A stretch of DNA of 6,911 bases, taken from assembly GCA_016869915.1 (NCBI GenBank), contig VGDA01000190.1, positions 1 through 6,911 of the forward strand. Direction: 5' to 3'. This stretch comes from Alphaproteobacteria bacterium. Lineage in GTDB: Bacteria > Pseudomonadota > Alphaproteobacteria > CACIAM-22H2. Positions 1-5,546 of the stretch are shown piece after piece. Both the position numbers and the translations under genes were made by a program. Under the pieces are notes generated by a model. That model ran no database searches. It was not told where the DNA came from and saw only the letters and a list, made by a program, of their open reading frames with translations. Within the stretch, counting starts at the first letter, position 1; each line of letters begins with the position of its first letter.

Positions 1-22
1 CCGTCAGATCGTAGCGCGCCAT
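1..22 (-). CDS. Start of a probable IS5-family transposase gene (partial)
   Basis: Only the first seven codons lie in the window, reading MARYDLT leftward from an ATG at 22-20. Just upstream is a good Shine-Dalgarno, GGGAG (34-30 on the minus strand). I recall MARYDLT(D/E)FEW as a common N-terminus of IS5-family (DDE) transposases in Alphaproteobacteria, which would make this the start of such a gene. The neighbouring tandem repeats and the SD hairpin fit a mobile element. Seven residues cannot prove it: any short leftward gene could start this way, so the family call rests on recall of the motif plus context. Confidence 0.45.
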
Positions 23-29
23 GATCCAT

Positions 30-43
30 CTCCCTTTCGGGAG
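30..43 (-). promoter_or_regulatory. Hairpin sequestering the transposase ribosome-binding site
   Basis: CTCCC (30-34) and GGGAG (39-43) form a perfect 5-bp stem around a 4-base loop. Read on the minus strand, the 3' arm is GGGAG, the Shine-Dalgarno for the ATG at 22. If folded in mRNA, the hairpin would hide the ribosome-binding site. Several insertion sequences use such structures to limit transposase translation from transcripts that read in from outside. The stem is directly visible; the role is inferred. Confidence 0.4.
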
Positions 44-92
44 CTTGAATCAGTATTCGCGCAAAACCGCCATCCTTTTATGAGTTTGCGGC

Positions 93-164
93 CTAATCCG
101 GGCTCCGTCCCAGGTTGTTGCTAATCCGGGCTCCGTCCCCGGTTGTTGCCGTCCCCGGTTGTTG
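93..164. repeat. 28-bp tandem repeat, 2.6 copies
   Basis: Two abutting 28-base units (93-120 and 121-148) begin CTAATCCGGG and end GGTTGTTG. They differ at one base (A at 112, C at 140). A third partial copy, 149-164, repeats the last 16 bases of the unit. Each full unit has a short internal dyad: CCGGG and CCCGG flank a 7-base loop in the second copy (126-142), and the A at 112 spoils it by one base in the first. The array abuts the presumed IS end and supplies the stop codon and last 14 residues of the TetR-family gene. There are no unique spacers, so it is not a CRISPR array. Confidence 0.9.
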
Positions 165-774
165 GGGGGCCGAGCGCGCGCTCGAGGGCGGCGGCGACCA
201 TCGCCTCGCCCGCGGCACCGGGCGCCACCACGGATAGCCGCCCGGAATTCGCGAGGTCGGCGATGCCGTGCGCCATGGCCCAGGCCGCCAGCACGTCGAC
301 GGGCGGCGCCACGCCGCCGCCATGCGCGGCTGCCACGCCGGCGACGAGGTGGTCGTAGGCCGCGCCCGCGGCGTCGGCGAGGCCCGCGTCCGCGTAGTCG
401 GCGCGGCGCGAGGCGAACATCAGCCGGAACAGCGCGGGATGCGCTGCCGCGAAGGCGACATAGCCCTGCCCGGCGGCGAGGAGCTGGGCGCGCGGATCGG
501 GCGGGGCGCTCGCCTGCCGCGCGCGCTGCGTCGCGAGGAAGCGGCGGAAGCCCTCCGCCGCGAGCGCGGTGAGCAGCGCGCCGGCATCGGCGAAGTGGTG
601 CGCCGGCGCCGCGTGGCTGACGCCGACGCGGCGCGCCACGCCGCGCAGCGAGAAATCCTCCGTCCCGCGCTCGGCCAGTTCCTCCTCGGCGGCGCGCAGC
701 AGCGCCGCGCGCAGGTCGCCATGGTGGTAGGGCGCGGCGGCGCGGCGGCGCGGGCGATGGGGCCTGGCGGGCAT
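121..774 (-). CDS. TetR/AcrR-family transcriptional regulator (WHG-type C-terminal domain)
   Basis: A 217-residue DNA-binding repressor. Residues 16-62 form the TetR N-terminal helix-turn-helix: YHHGDLRAALLRAAEEEL leads into a recognition region ending GVSHAAPAHHF (about 51-61). The C-terminal half matches the WHG/TetR_C_33 style: AHPALFRLMF at 111-120 and WAMAHGIADLANSGRL at 165-180. The ATG at 774 has a strong Shine-Dalgarno (AGGAAGG) 5-6 bases upstream. The ligand is unknown. The gene diverges from the ABA4-like gene, and the shared region holds two operator-like palindromes, so it probably represses itself and that unit. The native end appears to be near residue 202 (ERALGP); residues 204-217 (TTGDGNNRGRSPD) are encoded by the tandem repeat, and the TAG stop lies at its second unit's first bases. 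The C-terminus was therefore probably rewritten by the repeat/IS rearrangement. The ligand-binding core looks complete, so function may survive. Confidence 0.9.
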   Translation of the reverse strand: MPARPHRPRRRAAAPYHHGDLRAALLRAAEEELAERGTEDFSLRGVARRVGVSHAAPAHHFADAGALLTALAAEGFRRFLATQRARQASAPPDPRAQLLAAGQGYVAFAAAHPALFRLMFASRRADYADAGLADAAGAAYDHLVAGVAAAHGGGVAPPVDVLAAWAMAHGIADLANSGRLSVVAPGAAGEAMVAAALERALGPPTTGDGNNRGRSPD

Positions 775-803
775 GGATCCTTCCTATGCCGCCATCCTGA
801 CGC

Positions 804-824
804 TGTCAAATTCTTATCTTGACA
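804..824. promoter_or_regulatory. Perfect inverted repeat with back-to-back TTGACA boxes
   Basis: TGTCAA (804-809) and TTGACA (819-824) are exact inverse complements separated by 9 bases. Each arm reads TTGACA, the consensus -35 hexamer, facing away from the centre: leftward towards the TetR gene and rightward towards the ABA4-like gene. A convincing -10 is not visible at 17-18 bases on either side (TAGGAA at 786-781 leftward, CGATCA at 842-847 rightward). The arms could equally be a regulator half-site pair. The repeat is seen; its promoter role is only possible. Confidence 0.4.
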
Positions 825-833
825 TCGACAGGA
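817..833. promoter_or_regulatory. Operator-like palindrome, site 1 (likely TetR-family target)
   Basis: TCTTGACATCGACAGGA is an imperfect 17-bp dyad with 5 of 8 pairs complementary around T825. It matches the stronger site 2 at 13 of 17 positions in the same orientation, with its start 32 bases to the left. It overlaps the possible rightward -35 TTGACA (819-824), where a bound repressor would block polymerase. Its length and position between a TetR-family gene and its divergent neighbour fit that family's usual operators. Confidence 0.5.
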
Positions 834-1328
834 TTTCCGCGCGATCAATCTTGGCGTCGTCAAGAAACCGGGAGCCCCGCCAAGATAATCCTGCCACCCG
901 AGGCCGCCTTCTCGGCCGCCAATTCCCTCGCCCTCGCCGGCTGGGTCGCGCTGCTCGCCTCGCCGCGCTTCCCGCGCGCCGCGCAGGCGGTCGCCGGCGC
1001 GGCGGCCCCGCTGCTGCTCTCCATCGCCTACACGGGGATCATCCTCGCGTCCTGGACGCGCGCGGAGGGCGGCTTCGGCAGCCTCGCCGAGGTGATGCGC
1101 CTCTTCGACTCGCCGCTGGTCGCGCTGGCGGGCTGGATCCACTACCTCGCCTTCGACCTGCTGGTCGGCGCCGCCATCGCGCGCGGCGCGCGCGAGGAGG
1201 CGATCGCCTTCGTCCTCGTGATCCCCTGCCTCGTGCTCGCCTTCCTCTTCGGGCCGGCCGGGTTCCTCGCCTTCGCGGCGCTGCGCTGGACGCGCCGCGC
1301 CGCCCGCGCCGCCACCATCCAGGAGTGA
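819..1328 (+). CDS. ABA4-like (DUF4281) integral membrane protein
   Basis: A small four-helix inner-membrane protein of the ABA4-like family; the plant member is needed for neoxanthin synthesis, while the bacterial role is not established. Family signatures: FSAANSLALAGW near the N-terminus, a central FGSLAEVMRLF, then GWIHYLAFDLLVGAAI and PCLVLAFLFGPAG. Counting from TTG 819, helices fall at about 31-48, 60-80, 99-121 and 128-155. The start is doubtful. The only standard in-frame start before the conserved region is TTG 819, which has no Shine-Dalgarno and would place both operator sites inside the gene. Homology would begin near codon 891 (CTG), downstream of GGGAG (870-874), where ATA 885, ATC 888 or CTG 891 would all be unusual starts. 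The TGA at 1326 is followed after 5 bases by the next ATG, so the two are probably cotranscribed. Confidence 0.8.
   Translation: MTSTGFPRDQSWRRQETGSPAKIILPPEAAFSAANSLALAGWVALLASPRFPRAAQAVAGAAAPLLLSIAYTGIILASWTRAEGGFGSLAEVMRLFDSPLVALAGWIHYLAFDLLVGAAIARGAREEAIAFVLVIPCLVLAFLFGPAGFLAFAALRWTRRAARAATIQE
849..865. promoter_or_regulatory. Operator-like palindrome, site 2 (likely TetR-family target)
   Basis: TCTTGGCGTCGTCAAGA is a 17-bp dyad with 7 of 8 base pairs complementary around T857, the best palindrome in the divergent region. Arms TCTTG and CAAGA are perfect. The 32-bp offset from site 1 is about three helical turns, so two dimers would sit on the same DNA face. A third, inverted half-site, CGCCAAGATAA (878-888), is the exact complement of ATCTTGGCG at 848-856. 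Binding by the adjacent repressor is inferred. Confidence 0.55.
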
Positions 1329-1333
1329 AGCCC

Positions 1334-2191
1334 ATGATCGCCTTCGCCGCGCCCGCAAGCGCCACCGCACCCGGCCTCTTCCTGCCGCGCATCCTGCGCG
1401 AGGCCTTCCGACGCGAGCCGCTCTACGCCGGCGCGGCGGCGATCCTCGCCATCTCCATGCTGCCGACGCTCGTGGCCTACGCGCTCGACGACCGGCTCGT
1501 CGTCGGCGTCGCCGCCTGGGCGAAGCCGCTCAAGTTCGAGGCCTCGCTCGCGACATATCTCTTCACCCTCGCCTGGTTCGCGGGCTGGCTGCCCGCGGGC
1601 CATGTCCGGCGCCGCCCGCATTGGCTGCTGTCGCGCGCGGTCGTCGTCGCGGTGGCGCTCGAGATGGCGTGGCTGGTCGGCGCGGCGGCGCATGGCGTGG
1701 CCTCGCATTTCAACGTCGAGAGCCAGGCGATGGTGAACATCTATCGCGCGATGGGCGCGCTGGCCGTGCTGCTGACATCCGCCTCGGCGGTGCTCGGCAT
1801 CGCTATCCTGCGCGCGCGCGACGCCGGCGGCGATCCCGCGCTGCGCCTCGCGATCGGGATCGGCCTCGTGCTGACCGTCGTGCTGACGCTGCCCACGGCC
1901 GGATATCTCTCCAGCGGGGCCGGCCATCTCGTCGGCGTCGAGGCGGAAGGCGCGCGGCGCCTGGCGCTGTTCGGCTGGGCGCGCGATGGCGGCGACCTGC
2001 GCGTGGCGCATTTCCTCGCCACCCATGCGCTGCATGCCATCCCGCTCGCCGGATGGGTCGCGAGCCGCCTGCTCGCCGCCGGGGCGGCGCGCATGGCGGT
2101 CATCCTCTGTTCGCTCGCCTATGCCATGCTCGTGGCATGGACATTCGCAGAGGCCCTCGCCGGCCGCCCCTTCCTGCCCTTCCTCGGCTGA
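1334..2191 (+). CDS. Conserved seven-helix membrane protein of unknown function
   Basis: A 285-residue polytopic inner-membrane protein that I cannot assign to a named family. Hydrophobic segments lie near residues 32-51, 68-90, 98-122, 138-160, 171-192, 226-248 and 253-277. Polar motifs inside or next to helices look conserved in style: WAKPLKFEAS at 62-71, HFN at 125-127 after helix three, and DLRVAHFLATHALHAIPL at 221-238, with four histidines in or beside helix six. Histidines within a membrane bundle could bind metal or haem, but this is speculation. ATG 1334 has AGGAG (1321-1325) 8 bases upstream, and that Shine-Dalgarno overlaps the end of the ABA4-like gene. A GTG at 1325 in the same frame is less likely because it falls in the Shine-Dalgarno. 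The 3' end overlaps the lyase gene by 55 bases. Confidence 0.85.
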   Translation: MIAFAAPASATAPGLFLPRILREAFRREPLYAGAAAILAISMLPTLVAYALDDRLVVGVAAWAKPLKFEASLATYLFTLAWFAGWLPAGHVRRRPHWLLSRAVVVAVALEMAWLVGAAAHGVASHFNVESQAMVNIYRAMGALAVLLTSASAVLGIAILRARDAGGDPALRLAIGIGLVLTVVLTLPTAGYLSSGAGHLVGVEAEGARRLALFGWARDGGDLRVAHFLATHALHAIPLAGWVASRLLAAGAARMAVILCSLAYAMLVAWTFAEALAGRPFLPFLG

Positions 2192-3997
2192 GCCGCCGCG
2201 CGGCCCTCGCCGCGCCCGCCCTCGCGCTCGCGCTGCCATCCTGCGCCTCGGTGCCGATGCCGCCGGGCATAAGCGCGCAGCGCCCCCGGCTGCTCGCCAC
2301 GCAGGCCGAAATCGCGGCGCTGCCCGCGCGGCTCGCCAGCGACGCGGTGGGGCGGCGCTGGCGCGACGCGCTGCTGCGCGAGGCCGAGCGGCTGCTTCGC
2401 CAGCCGCCGGTCGACCGCAAGTTCGAGGAGCGGCGCCCCGTGCTGCTGCCGACCTCGCGCGAAGTGCTCAAGCGGATCGAGAACCTGGGCGTCGCCTGGC
2501 TGCTCACGTCGGACCGGCGCTTCGTCGCGCGCATCGGCGCGGAGCTCGAGGCGGTCTGCGCCTTCCCGTCCTGGAACCCCTCGCATTTCCTCGACGTCGC
2601 GGAGATGGCGATGGCCGTCTCGCTCGCCGTCGACTGGTGCCATGACGCGCTCGACCCGGCGATCCGCGCGCGGGCCACCGAGGCGCTGGTCTCCCACGCG
2701 CTGCAGCCCGGGCTCGCGGAGTTCCGCCGCTCGGCCTTCTGGACCCGCGCCACCCACAACTGGGCGCTGGTCTGCGCCGGCGGCCTCGTCGCGGCGAGCA
2801 TCGCCGCCGCGGAGGCCGCGCCGGAACTCGCGGGCACCGTGCTCGACGCCTCGATCGCGACGGCGCGCGCCGCCTTCGCGAGCTACGGGCCCGATGGCGG
2901 CTGGGACGAGGGACCCGGCTACTGGGACTACGCGACGCAATACGCGGTCTTCCTCTGCGCCGCGCTGGAGAGCGCCTTCGGCGGGGATTTCGGCCTCGGC
3001 GCGTCGCCGGGCTTCGCGCGCACCGGGCTGTTCCGCCTGCACATGGAGGGGCCGACGGGCCTGTCCTTCAATTTCGGCGACAACCCGGAGACGCTGCGCG
3101 CCACGCCGGCGCTGATGTGGCTCGCGCGGCGCTTCGGCAGCCCGGTCGATGCATGGACGATCGGACGGGTCGCATCGGTCACCGGCACCGGGGTGCTGTG
3201 GTTCGAGCCGCCGCGCGGCGGGCCCGCGCGGCTCGGCATCCCGCGCGTCGCGCGATTCGGGCGCGTCGAGGCGGCGGCGCTGCGCGACGCATGGGAGGAG
3301 AAGGGCGCGCGCTTCGTCGCGCTCAAGGCCGGCGACAACGCCGCCAACCATTCCAACCTCGACATCGGCAGCTTCGTGCTCGACGCGGGCGGCGAGCGCT
3401 TCGCAATGGAGCTCGGGCCCGACGACTATGCACTGCCCGGCTACTTCAACGCCGCGCAGCGCTACTCCTGGTACCGCAACGCCACGCGCGGCCAGAACAC
3501 GCTGCTGGTCGACGGCGCGGAGCAGCCGGTGCGCGCCGCGGCGCGGATGCTCGGCGCGATCGAGGCGCCGGGCTTCGCGCGCGCCGTCGCCGACCTGGGC
3601 CCGGCCTATCCGCGCGCGCGCGGCGCTGCGCGGCGCGGCGATCCTGGGCGCGCGCGGCATCCTCCTCGCCGACGACATCGACCTGCCGGACGGCACGCGG
3701 CTGCGCTGGCAGATGCACACGCGCGCGACGATCCGCGTCGACGGCGCGACGGCGACGCTCTCGCGCGGCGCGGCGACGCTGCACGCGCGCATCCTGGAGC
3801 CGGCGGGCGCGTCCTTCGGCGTCGAGGCCGCGACGCGCCCGCCGCCGGAGAACCGCAACGACGGGATCTCGCGGCTCTGCGTCGACCTCGCGGGCCAGCC
3901 GGGCCTGCGCATCCGCATCGGCTTCGCGGCCGGCGCCCCGCCCGACGAGGCCGAGCTGCGACCCGGGCTGCGCGCGCTGCGCGAATGGCTGGGCTGA
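2137..3997 (+). pseudogene. Heparinase II/III-family polysaccharide lyase, broken by a frameshift
   Basis: An exported lyase acting on an uncertain uronic-acid polysaccharide. From ATG 2137, residues 19-36 form a signal with SRRAALA (Tat-like) and a possible lipobox Cys36. An all-alpha toroid follows (about 45-340), with LGVAWLLTSDRRF, WNPSHFLDVAEM, RATHNWALVCAGGL and PDGGWDEGPGYWDYATQY. The beta-sandwich half includes NHSNLDIGSFVLDAGGERF and YRNATRGQNTLLVDG. Candidate catalytic residues are His207, Tyr262 and His405, a layout like His202/Tyr257/His406 of Pedobacter heparinase II. At about 3611-3622 the reading frame shifts: upstream coding is in frame 1, while the rest of the family domain (LRGAAILGARGILLADDIDL to the TGA at 3995-3997) is in frame 2. 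Restoring one CG unit gives a seamless 620-residue protein. As written, the frame stays open to 4017 and yields a 626-residue protein with a foreign arginine-rich tail of about 130 residues. No clear Shine-Dalgarno precedes 2137, so translational coupling with the upstream gene is likely. Sequencing error is possible. Confidence 0.85.
3611..3622. repeat. (CG)6 dinucleotide run at the frameshift
   Basis: Six CG units sit exactly where the lyase coding frame changes. With a seventh unit the codons read through as PRARAALRGAAILG, joining both halves without any odd residue. Loss of one unit by replication slippage, or a sequencing/assembly miscall in a GC-only run, explains the break equally well. 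Confidence 0.8.
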
Positions 3998-4007
3998 CGC
4001 ATCCCGA

Positions 4008-4031
4008 CGCCCCCTGACCGGGGCGGCGCGT
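4008..4031 (+). terminator. Possible weak intrinsic terminator after the lyase gene
   Basis: CGCCCC (4008-4013) and GGGGCG (4020-4025) form a 6-bp GC stem with a 6-base loop, followed by GCGCG and then only three T residues (4031-4033). It lies 11 bases after the natural lyase stop. The short T-run makes it a weak terminator at best. It may separate the first gene block from the lipoprotein gene. Confidence 0.35.
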
Positions 4032-4033
4032 TT

Positions 4034-4044
4034 CTGCTAAGCAG
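4034..4044 (+). promoter_or_regulatory. Possible -10 region within a short palindrome
   Basis: CTGCTAAGCAG is a perfect 11-base palindrome about 50 bases before the lipoprotein start. TGCTAAG resembles an extended -10 of alphaproteobacterial promoters, and CCTGAC (4013-4018) about 17 bases upstream could be a weak -35. This is one of the few AT-containing patches in the gap. Promoter function is a guess. Confidence 0.3.
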
Positions 4045-4094
4045 TCGGAAGGGGACGCGGCGCCGCGCCGCGCGCCGCCTCCCGGGGACATGCC

Positions 4095-4610
4095 ATGAAG
4101 CCACGCCCGATCCGCGCCGCCCTCGCCGCCTCGCTCGCCGCCGCGCTGGCGCTCGCCGCCTGCTCGAGCAGCGTGCCGATGATGGGCCAGGGCCAGGGAC
4201 AGGGCGAGGGCCAGGGCGCGGAGGTCGCCGGCTTCGGCAGCTTCCCCGACATCGCCATCCCCTCCGGCGCGTCCTTCGACCTCGACCGCTCGCTCGTGCT
4301 CGGCGCGGGCCGCGAGGGGCGCCTCGTCTTCGCCGCGCGCGGCTCGGTCGCCGCGACCTACGACTTCTTCCGCGCCGAGATGCCAAGGCTCGGCTGGACC
4401 GAGGTCACGAGCCTGCGCTCGGCCACCAGCTTCGTCGCCTTCCAGCAGGCGAGCCGCGTCGCGACGATCCAGATCTCCGGCCGCTCGCTCGGCGGCTCGA
4501 CCGTCGAGATGGTGATGGCGCCGCGCGGCGCCGGCGAGGGCGCCGGGCCCGGCGGCGGCTCCGGTCGCGGCGGGATCGAGGCCTCGCCCAATCCGCCACC
4601 GCGGCGCTGA
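4095..4610 (+). CDS. Small conserved lipoprotein of unknown function
   Basis: A 171-residue predicted outer- or inner-membrane lipoprotein. Residues 1-22 form a classic signal peptide (basic MKPRPIR, alanine/leucine core) with lipobox LAAC, Cys23 being the lipidated residue. A Gly-Gln linker follows (residues 31-40). The folded core (about 45-145) has FGSFPDIAIPSGASFDLDRSL, then GRLVFAARGSVAATYDFFRAEM followed by PRLGW, then two beta-rich stretches. The Tyr-Phe-Phe...Glu-Met-Pro...Gly-Trp pattern recurs in small alphaproteobacterial lipoproteins, but I cannot name the family safely. The C-terminal 25 residues are Gly/Pro-rich and probably unstructured. ATG 4095 follows GGGGA (4084-4088) at about 6 bases. 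The EamA gene starts 25 bases after its stop, so the two are probably cotranscribed. Confidence 0.8.
   Translation: MKPRPIRAALAASLAAALALAACSSSVPMMGQGQGQGEGQGAEVAGFGSFPDIAIPSGASFDLDRSLVLGAGREGRLVFAARGSVAATYDFFRAEMPRLGWTEVTSLRSATSFVAFQQASRVATIQISGRSLGGSTVEMVMAPRGAGEGAGPGGGSGRGGIEASPNPPPRR
4185..4214 (+). repeat. Six-base tandem repeat encoding a Gly-Gln linker
   Basis: Five six-base units (GGCCAG, GGCCAG, GGACAG, GGCGAG, GGCCAG) encode GQGQGQGEGQ directly after the lipoprotein's N-terminal region. Because the unit is two codons long, copy-number change would alter linker length without breaking the frame. Confidence 0.8.
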
Positions 4611-4635
4611 CCCGCGCCTCCCCGGACGAAGCGCG

Positions 4636-5523
4636 ATGGCGCCATCAACGCCGCTCCTCGAGCGCGCGACACCCGCCATCTTCGTCCTGCTGTGGTCGAC
4701 GGGATGGATCACCGCGCGCTACGCGATCGACCATGCCGAGCCGCTGACCTTCCTCGCGCTGCGCCACGCGCTCACCGCGGCGGCGCTCGCCGCCATCGCG
4801 CTGGCGCTCGGCGCGCCCTGGCCGCGCGGCTGGCGCGGCGTCGCCCATGCCATGGCCTGCGGCGTGCTGCTCAACGCGATGTATCTCGGCGGCGTGTGGT
4901 GGGCGATCGGACAGGGCGTGCCGGCCGGCGTCTCCGGCCTGGTCGCGGCGCTGCAGCCGATCCTGACCGCCATGCTCGCGCCCACGCTGCTGGGCGAGCG
5001 CATTACCACGCGGCAATGGGCGGGCATCGCGCTGGGCTTCGCGGGCATCGCGGTCGTGCTGCAGCCGCGGCTCGCCGGGCTCGACCTCGCGGCGCTCGGC
5101 GCGGTCGCCCTGCCGCTGGCGGTGAACGCGCTCGGCATGCTCGCCGCGACGCTCGGCACCTTCTACCAGAAGCGCTTCATCCCGGTCGGCCACCCGATGT
5201 CGACCCAGGCGCTGCAGTTCCTCGCGGCCTTCCTCGTCACCATCCCCGTCGCCGCCGCGCTCGAGACGCTGCGCATCGACGCCAGCATCGAGGTCGCCGC
5301 GGCGATGGCATGGTCGGTGCTCGTGACCTCGATCGCGGCAAACACGCTGCTGCTCGTGCTGATCCGCCGCGGCGCGGTCTCGCGCACGGCGGCGCTGCTC
5401 TACCTCATGCCGCCGCTGGTCGCGCTGCAGGCCTGGCTGCTCTTCGGCGAGACGCTGGCGCCCGTGCAGATCGCGGGCATGGCGGTCACCGTGCTGGGCG
5501 TCGCGCTGGTGACGCGGCGCTGA
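4636..5523 (+). CDS. EamA-domain (DMT superfamily) permease
   Basis: A 295-residue inner-membrane transporter or exporter with ten predicted helices arranged as two EamA repeats (about 12-138 and 152-293). Repeat one shows LLWSTGWITARYAI, LTFLALRHALT, and GVPAGVSGLVAALQPILTAMLAPTLLGERITTRQWAGIALGFAGI, the usual end of an EamA unit. Repeat two ends with SRTAALLYLMPPLVALQAW then LLFGETLAPVQIAGMAVTVLGV. Relatives export amino acids, metabolites or drugs; the substrate cannot be read from sequence. ATG 4636 fits family length, though only a weak GGACGAA precedes it. The crotonase gene starts 23 bases after the stop and is probably in the same transcript. Confidence 0.92.
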   Translation: MAPSTPLLERATPAIFVLLWSTGWITARYAIDHAEPLTFLALRHALTAAALAAIALALGAPWPRGWRGVAHAMACGVLLNAMYLGGVWWAIGQGVPAGVSGLVAALQPILTAMLAPTLLGERITTRQWAGIALGFAGIAVVLQPRLAGLDLAALGAVALPLAVNALGMLAATLGTFYQKRFIPVGHPMSTQALQFLAAFLVTIPVAAALETLRIDASIEVAAAMAWSVLVTSIAANTLLLVLIRRGAVSRTAALLYLMPPLVALQAWLLFGETLAPVQIAGMAVTVLGVALVTRR

Positions 5524-5546
5524 CCACCGCAGGGAAGGAAAAGGAC

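Larger units (their letters stand above)
1..96 (-). mobile_element. Possible end of an insertion sequence (IS5-like), partial
   Basis: The segment holds the presumed transposase start (22-20), its leader, and a non-coding stretch ending at CTAA (93-96). IS5-group elements are known to duplicate a YTAR target, and CTAA fits that pattern. It also marks the exact first base of a 28-bp tandem repeat. On this reading the terminal inverted repeat would begin at about 92 and run leftward (GCCGCAAACTCATAAAAGG on the minus strand). The other end is outside the window, so neither the terminal repeat nor the target duplication can be confirmed. The boundary is an inference. Confidence 0.35.

Noticed and set aside
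93..164. CRISPR-like array
   Set aside because: The units abut directly with no spacers and there are only 2.6 copies.
773..1333. N-terminal extension of the seven-helix protein gene back to ATG 773
   Set aside because: The extension is the shadow of the ABA4-like gene in another frame. ATG 1334 has a good Shine-Dalgarno and begins the membrane protein proper.
420..1370. Leftward open frame of 316 codons across the divergent region
   Set aside because: Its composition is typical of a shadow frame, and it covers both the TetR gene and the ABA4-like gene in the wrong frame.
3611..4017. Programmed ribosomal frameshift in the lyase gene
   Set aside because: There is no A/T-rich slippery heptamer. 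The CG-run contraction is a simpler explanation.
3117..4040. Rightward open frame of 307 codons overlapping the lyase
   Set aside because: It is almost entirely arginine/alanine-rich with no domain, and the other two rightward frames hold the real lyase halves.
2119..4386. Very long leftward open frame (755 codons) opposite the lyase and lipoprotein genes
   Set aside because: It is arginine/alanine-rich with no recognisable domain and spans several real genes. Long antisense open frames are expected at this GC content.
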